From positions 1,538,150 to 1,602,149 of the forward strand of contig BSYQ01000015.1 of the NCBI GenBank assembly GCA_030272585.1: a DNA stretch of 64,000 nt, given 5' to 3'. Below the pieces are notes generated by a model, which searched no databases, was not told where the DNA came from, and worked only from the letters and a program-made list of their open reading frames with translations. This document shows, piece after piece, positions 57,538 to 64,000 of this stretch (positions within the stretch are counted from its first letter, which is position 1; each line of letters begins with the position of its first letter). Source of the DNA: Bryopsis sp. KO-2023. Taxonomy: Eukaryota > Chlorophyta > Ulvophyceae > Bryopsidales > Bryopsidaceae. The position numbers and the translations under genes are program-made.

Positions 57538-60500
57538 CGTCAAATGGAGGCTGAATTGAGCTTAATTAAACGTTCTTGAAAACACTCCCACACGTTTGCA
57601 AACTCGGTGTGGTTGGAGGGAGCAGGGCTAGGAGAGGGAACCCCAGTCAGCACCAAAAAAAGTAGCACCCAACCCAAGAGGAACTCTGGGTGTTTTTTTT
57701 TGGGGGGGTGGTGGAGCCCAAGAACTGGGACTGCATGTGTTGTGGCCTGAGCCACCAACTGACACAAAAAAAAGTGGGGCAAGGAAAAAAGAGTGGGACA
57801 AGAAAATTCATAGGTGGCAGCTGGGGGTTGAACCCCCATCTGGAAACTCGGGTTTAAGCACTAGGTGCAACACGTCCATCTTGTTAAAGATCACACGTCT
57901 GTTCCAATTTCAATGGGGTATACTACCGCCACGAGCTTTTGGTGCCCTCAATTATCAGGTACCCACAAACCGGTCACGTGATCGCGCCGCCACCCCCAGG
58001 TGACGTCAAATGGAGGCTGAATTGAGCTTAATTGAACGTTCTTGAAAACACTCCCACACGCTTGCAAACTCGGTGTGGTTGGAGGGAGCAGGGCTAGGAG
58101 AGGGAACCCCAGTCAGCACCAGAAAAAGTAGCACCCAACCCAAGAGGAATTCTGGGTATTTTTTTTTGGGGGGGGGGTGGAGCCCAAGAACTGGGACTGC
58201 ATGTGTTGTGGCCTGAGCCACCAACTGACACAAAAAAAAGTGGGTCAAGGAAAAAAGAGTGGGCAAGGAAAATCATAGGTGGCAGCTGGGGGTTGAACCC
58301 CCCATCTAGAAACTCGGGTTTAAGCACTAGGTGCAACACGCCCATCTTGTTGAAGATCACGCGTCTGTTCCAATTTCAATGGGGTATACTACCGCCACGA
58401 GCTTTTGGTGCCCTCAACGATCAGGTACCCACAAACCGGTCACGTGATCGCGCCGCCACCCCCAGGTGACGTCAAATGGAGGCTGAATTGAGCTTAATTG
58501 AACGTTCTTGAAAACACTCCCACACGTTTGCAAACTCGGTGTGGTTGGAGGGAGCAGGGCTAGGAGAGGGAACCCCAGTCAGCACCAAAAAAAGGAGCAC
58601 CCAACCCAAGAGGAATTCTGGGTGTTTTTTTTTGGGGGGGGGATGGAGCCCAAGAACTGGGATTGCATGTGTTGTGACCTGAGCCACCAACTGACACAAA
58701 AAAAAGTGGGTCAAGGAAAAAAGAGTGGGACAAGAAAATTCATAGGTGGCAGCTGGGGGTTGAACCCCCATCTGGAAACTCGGGTTTAAGCACTAGGTGC
58801 AACACGCCCATCTTGTTAAAGATCACGCGTCTGTTCCAATTTCAATGGGGTATACTACCGCCACGAGCTTTTGGTGCCCTCAACGATCAGGTACCCACAA
58901 ACCGGTCACGTGATCGCGCCGCCACCCCCAGGTGACGTCAAATGGAGGCTGAATTGAGCTTAATTGAACGTTCTTGAAAACACTCCCACACGCTTGCAAA
59001 CTCGGTGTGGTTGGAGGGAGCAGGGCTAGGAGAGGGAACCCCAGTCAGCACCAAAAAAAGTAGCACCCAACCCAAGAGGAATTCTGGGTGTTTTTTTTTG
59101 GGGGGGGGATGGAGCCCAAGAACTGGGACTGCATGTGTTGTGGCCTGAGCCACCAACTGACACAAAAAAAAGTGGGGCAAGGAAAAAAGAGTGGGACAAG
59201 AAAATTCATAGGTGGCAGCTGGGGGTTGAACCCCCATCTGGAAACTCGGGTTTAAGCACTAGGTGCAACACGCCCATTTTGTCAAAGATCACGCGTCTGT
59301 TCCAATTTCAATGGGGTATACTACCGCCACGAGCTTTTGGTGCCCTCAACGATCAGGTACCCACAAACCGGTCACGTGATCGCGCCGCCATCCCCAGGTG
59401 ACGTCAAATGGAGGCTGAATTGAGCTTAATTGAACGTTCTTGAAAACACTCCCACACGTTTGCAAACTCGGTGTGGTTGGAGGGAGCAGGGCTAGGAGAG
59501 GGAACCCCAGTCAGCACCAAAAAAAGTAGCACCCAACCCAAGAGGAACTCTGGGTGTTTTTTTTTGGGGGGGTGGTGGAGCCCAAGAACTGGGACTGCAT
59601 GTGTTGTGCCCTAAGCCACCAACTGACACAAAAAAAAGTGGGGCAAGGAAAAAAGAGTGGGACAAGAAAATTCATAGGTGGCAGCTGGGGGTTGAACCCC
59701 CATCTGGAAACTCGGGTTTAAGCACTAGGTGCAACACGCCCATCTTGTCAAAGATCACGCGTCTGTTCCAATTTCAATGGGGTATACTACCGCCACGAGC
59801 TTTTGGTGCCCTCAACGTTCAAGTACCCACAAACCGGTCACGTGATCGCGCCGCCATCCCCAGGTGACGTCAAATGGAGGCTGAATTGAGCTCAATTGAA
59901 CGTTCTTGAAAACACTCCCACACGTTTGCAAACTCGGTGTGGTTGGAGGGAGCAGGGCTAGGAGAGGGAACCACAGTCAGCACCAAAAAAAGTAGCACCC
60001 AACCCAAGAGGAATTCTGGGTATTTTTTTTTGGGGGGGGGTGGAGCCCAAGAACTGGGACTGCATGTGTTGTGGCCTGAGCCACCAACTGACTCAAAAAA
60101 ACAGTGGGGCAAGGAAAAAAGAGTGGGCAAGGAAAGTCATAGGTGGCAGCTGGGGGTTGAACCCCCATCTGGAAACTCGGGTTTAAGCACTAGGTGCAAC
60201 ACGCCCATCTTGTCAAAGATCACGCGTCTGTTCCAATTTCAATGGGGTATACTACCGCCACGAGCTTTTGGTGCCCTCAACGATCAGGTACCCACAAACC
60301 GGTCACGTGATCGCGCCGTCACCCCCAGGTGACGTCAAATGGAGGCTGAATTGAGCTTAATTGAACGTTCTTGAAAACACTCCCACACGTTTGCAAACTC
60401 GGTGTGATTGGAGGGAGCAGGGCTAGTCGAGGGAGCCCCAGTTAGCACCAAAAAAAGTAGCACCCAACCCAAGAGGAATTCTGGGTGTGTTTTTTTTTTT

Positions 60501-63500
60501 GGGGGGGGGGGTGGAGCCCAAGAACTGGGACTGCATGTGTTGTGGCCTGAGCCACCAACTGACACAAAAAAAAGTGGGGCAAGGAAAAAAGAGTGGGCAA
60601 GGAAAGTCATAGGTGGCAGCTGGGGGTTGAACCCCCATCTGGAAACTCGGGTTTAAGCACTAGGTGCAACACGCCCATCTTGTCAAAGATCACGCGTCTG
60701 TTCCAATTTCAATGGGGTATACTACCGCCACGAGCTTTTGGTGCCCTCAACGATCAGGTACCCACAAACCGGTCACGTGATCGCGCCGCCACCCCCAGGT
60801 GACGTCAAATGGAGGCTGATTTGAGCTTAATTGAACGTTCTTGAAAACACTCCCACACGTTTGCAAACTCGGTGTGGTTGGAGGGAGCAGGGCTAGTCGA
60901 GGGAGCCCCAGTTAGCACCAAAAAAAGGAGCACCCAACCCAAGAGGAATTCTGGGTGTGTTTTTTTTTTGGGGGGGGGGGGTGGAGCCCAAGAACTGGGA
61001 CTGCATGTGTTGTGGCCTGAGCCACCAACTGACACAAAAAAGAGTGGGTCAAGGAAAAAAGAGTGGGACAAGAAAATTCATAGGTGGCAGCTGGGGGTTG
61101 AACCCCCATCTGGAAACTCGGGTTTAAGCACTAGGTGCAACACGCCCATCTTGTCAAAGATCACGCGTCTGTTCCAATTTCAATGGGGTATACTACCGCC
61201 ACGAGCTTTTGGTGCCCTCAACGATCAGGTACCCACAAACCGGTCACGTTATCGCGCCGTCACCCCCAGGTGACGTCAAATGGAGGCTGATTTGAGCTTA
61301 ATTGAACGTTCTTGAAAACACTCCCACACGTTTGCAAACTCGGTGTGGTTGGAGGGAGCAGGGCTAGTCGAGGGAACCCCAGTCAGCACCAAAAAAAGGA
61401 GCACCCAACTTAAGAGGAACTCTGGGTATTTTTTTTTGGGGGGGGGTGGAGCCCAAGAACTGGGACTGCATGTGTTGTGGCCTGAGCCACCAACTGACTC
61501 AAAAAAACAGTGGGGCAAGGAAAAAAGAGTGGGCAAGGAAAGTCATAGGTGGCAGCTGGGGGTTGAACCCCCATCTGGAAACTCGGGTTTAAGCACTAGG
61601 TGCAACACGCCCATCTTGTCAAAGATCACGCGTCTGTTCCAATTTCAATGGGGTATACTACCGCCACGAGCTTTTGGTGCCCTCAACGATCAGGTACCCA
61701 CAAACCGGTCACGTGATCGCGCCGCCACCCCCAGGTGACGTCAAATGGAGGCTGAATTGAGCTTAATTGAACGTTCTTGAAAACACTCCCACACGTTTGC
61801 GAACTCGGTGTGGTTGGAGGGAGCAGGGCTAGGAGAGGGAACCCCAGTCAGCACCAAAAAAAGGAGCACCCAACCCAAGAGGAACTCTGGGTGTTTTTTT
61901 TTGGGGGGGGGGGTGGAGCCCAAGAACTGGGATTGCATGTGTTGTGGCCTGAGCCACCAATTCAAGGAAAAAAGAGTGGGCAAGGAAAATCATAGGTGGC
62001 AGCTGGGGGTTGAACCCCCATGTGGAAACTCGGGTTTAAGCACTAGGTGCAACACGCCCATCTTGTCAAAGATCACGCGTCTGTTCCAATTTCAATGGGG
62101 TATACTACCGCCACGAGCTTTTGGTGCCCTCAACGATCAGGTACCCACAAACCGGTCACGTGATCGCGCCGCCATCCCCAGGTGACGTCAAATGGAGGCT
62201 GAACTGAGCTTAATTGAACGTTCTTGAAAACACTCCCACACGTTTGCAAACTCGGTGTGGTTGGAGGGAGCAGGGCTAGGAGAGGGAACCCCAGTCAGCA
62301 CCAAAAAAAGTAGCACCCAACCCAAGAGGAACTCTGGGTGTTTTTTTTCGGGGGGGTGGTGGAGCCCAAGAACTGGGACTGCATGTGTTGTGGCCTGAGC
62401 CACCAACTGACACAAAAAAAAGTGGGGCAAGGAAAAAAGAGTGGGACAAGAAAATTCATAGGTGGCAGCTGGGGGTTGAACCCCCATCTGGAAACTCGGG
62501 TTTAAGCACTAGGTGCAACACGTCCATCTTGTTAAAGATCACACGTCTGTTCCAATTTCAATGGGGTATACTACCGCCACGAGCTTTTGGTGCCCTCAAC
62601 GATCAGGTACCCACAAACCGGTCACGTGATCGCGCCGCCACCCCCAGGTGACGTCAAATGGAGGCTGAATTGAGCTTAATTGAACGTTCTTGAAAACACT
62701 CCCACACGCTTGCAAACTCGGTGTGGTTGGAGGGAGCAGGGCTAGTCGAGGGAACCCCAGTCAGCACCAAAAAAAGTAGCACCCAACCCAAGAGGAATTC
62801 TGGGTGTTTTTTTTTGGGGGGGGGGGTTGAACTGGGACTGCATGTGTTGTGGCCTGAGCCACCAACTGACTCAAAAAAACAGTGGGTCAAGGAAAAAAGA
62901 GTGTGCAAGGAAAATCATAGGTGGCAGCTGGGGGTTGAACCCCCATCTGGAAACTCGGGTTTAAGCACTAGGTGCAACACGCCCATCTTGTTAAAGATCA
63001 CGCGTCTGTTCCAATTTCAATGGGGTATACTACCGCCACGAGCTTTTGGTGCCCTCAACGATCAGGTACCCACAAACCGGTCACGTGATCGCGCCGCCAC
63101 CCCCAGGTGACGTCAAATGGAGGCTGAATTGAGCTTAATTGAACGTTCTTGAAAACACTCCCACACGCTTGCAAACTCGGTGTGGTTGGAGGGAGCAGGG
63201 CTAGGAGAGGGAACCCCAGTCAGCACCAAAAAAAGTAGCACCCAACCCAAGAGGAATTCTGGGTGTCTTTTTTTTGGGGGGGGGTGGAGCCCAAGAACTG
63301 GGACTGCATGTGTTGTGGCCTGAGCCACCAACTGACTCAAAAAAAAGTGGGGCAAGGAAAAAAGAGTGGGCAAGGAAAATCATAGGTGGCAGCTGGGGGT
63401 TGAACCCCCATCTGGAAACTCGGGTTTAAGCACTAGGTGCAACACGCCCATCTTGTTAAAGATCACGCGTCTGTTCCAATTTCAATGGGGTATACTACCG

Positions 63501-64000
63501 CCACGAGCTTTTGGTGCCCTCAACGATCAGGTACCCACAAACCGGTCACGTGATCGCGCCGCCACCCCCAGGTGACGTCAAATGGAGGCTGAATTGAGCT
63601 TAATTGAACGTTCTTGAAAACACTCCCACACGCTTGCAAACTCGGTGTGGTTGGAGGGAGCAGGGCTAGTCGAGGGAACCCCAGTCAGCACCAAAAAAAG
63701 TAGCACCCAACCCAAAAGGAATTCTGGGTGTCTTTTTTTTGGGGGGGGGTGGAGCCCAAGAACTGGGACTGCATGTGTTGTGGCCTGAGCCACCAACTGA
63801 CTCAAAAAAAAGTGGGGCAAGGAAAAAAGAGTGGGCAAGGAAAATCATAGGTGGCAGCTGGGGGTTGAACCCCCATCTGGAAACTCGGGTTTAAGCACTA
63901 GGTGCAACACGCCCATCTTGTTAAAGATCACGCGTCTGTTCCAATTTCAATGGGGTATACTACCGCCACGAGCTTTTGGTGCCCTCAACGATCAGGTACC
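57538..64000 (+). repeat. higher-order repeat block B (at least 13 monomers)
   Basis: Monomer lengths in order are 466, 466, 466, 466, 466, 465, 470, 471, 465, 447, 466, 459 and 465, then a partial monomer. The first twelve match block A in order and in private variants. The thirteenth differs from its counterpart in block A (GGAGAGGG with GTCTTTTTTTT instead of GTCGAGGG with a plain T run). The copy therefore either ends there or changes to another variant. Confidence 0.85.

Larger units (their letters stand above)
49901..64000 (+). repeat. tandem satellite array, about 466-bp monomer, about 30 copies, continues beyond the window
   Basis: Head-to-tail monomers can be followed by the fixed point TGACGTCA, whose TGA ends at about 50104, 50570, 51036, 51502, 51968, 52434, 52900, 53366, 53831, 54304, 54777, 55242, 55689, 56155, 56614, 57078, 57537, 58003, 58469, 58935, 59401, 59867, 60332, 60802, 61273, 61738, 62185, 62651, 63110 and 63575. 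That is 29 complete intervals of 447-473 bp with a mode of 466. The ends are partial. Monomers are nearly identical apart from a T-run/G-run block and a few variant positions. Each holds CACGTG, TGACGTCA and the hairpin GGGGGTTGAACCCCC. The same 60-130-codon frames recur in each copy only because the DNA repeats, and nothing marks them as genes. The array is typical of centromeric, pericentromeric or subtelomeric satellite DNA. Confidence 0.97.

Noticed and set aside
50175-63575. Recurring open frames of 60-131 codons on both strands of the satellite (for example those ending TNRSRDRAATPR)
   Set aside because: They recur only because the DNA repeats. They change length whenever the T/G run changes, lack any domain, and overlap equally long frames on the opposite strand.
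49901-64000. CRISPR-like array
   Set aside because: The 466-bp units are repeated as wholes, with no short repeat and unique spacers, and the context is eukaryotic.

Overview
The window is nuclear DNA from an intron-rich eukaryote, most likely a flagellate alga of the green or plant lineage. A nuclear, intronless gene encodes a plastid-type sulfate permease subunit (CysW/SulP2-like) with a transit-peptide-like leader. The Ariadne ubiquitin ligase and the TAF15-like RNA-binding protein both have plant-type architecture. A large coiled-coil protein carries an axonemal dynein light chain type motif, which points to a flagellum. The species cannot be named from sequence alone. Exons are plain coding sequence with clean phase-compatible GT-AG junctions, plus one GC-AG intron. 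Introns and spacers are crowded with homopolymers, including blocks in which a T run is followed directly by a G run.

Layout: 16-1667 (+) is the 3' end of an HCN/CNG-type cyclic-nucleotide-gated channel gene. 2990-6511 (-) is a TAF15/FET-like gene with RRM, RanBP2 zinc finger and RD/RS tail. 7360-8632 (+) is a RING-CH E3 ligase with a C-terminal domain of unknown type. 9520-16682 (+) is an Ariadne-type RBR E3 ligase whose fourth intron carries a 526-bp pogo-like non-autonomous transposon. 19089-27628 (+) is a 20-exon coiled-coil gene resembling AXDND1. 28674-29819 (-) is cysW. 30515-31063 (+) is a possible small basic protein gene. 31106-36953 (+) is an ABCF3/GCN20-type ABC-F ATPase. 38302-47699 (+) is the TPR subunit of TFIIIC (GTF3C3/Tfc4 type). 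48419-48799 (+) is a small secreted H-type lectin. I reconstructed exon boundaries by hand. Reading frame and intron phase agree at almost every junction, and total lengths match the families (for example 710 aa for the ABC-F protein and 895 aa for the TFIIIC subunit).

From about 49624 to the right edge the window is a satellite array: one diverged inverted partial copy, then about 30 head-to-tail monomers of about 466 bp (447-473). A 14-monomer block of about 6.5 kb is repeated, so the array has higher-order structure like centromeric satellites. Every monomer carries strong palindromes (CACGTG, TGACGTCA and a G5/C5 hairpin) and a T-run/G-run block of variable length.

The genes do not form a pathway. 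The set is a mixture of housekeeping (Pol III transcription, translation-associated ABC-F, RNA binding, ubiquitination), plastid sulfate uptake, signalling, flagellar and secreted-lectin functions, as expected for a eukaryotic chromosome arm that runs into a satellite block. The most notable finding is the satellite array and its organisation.
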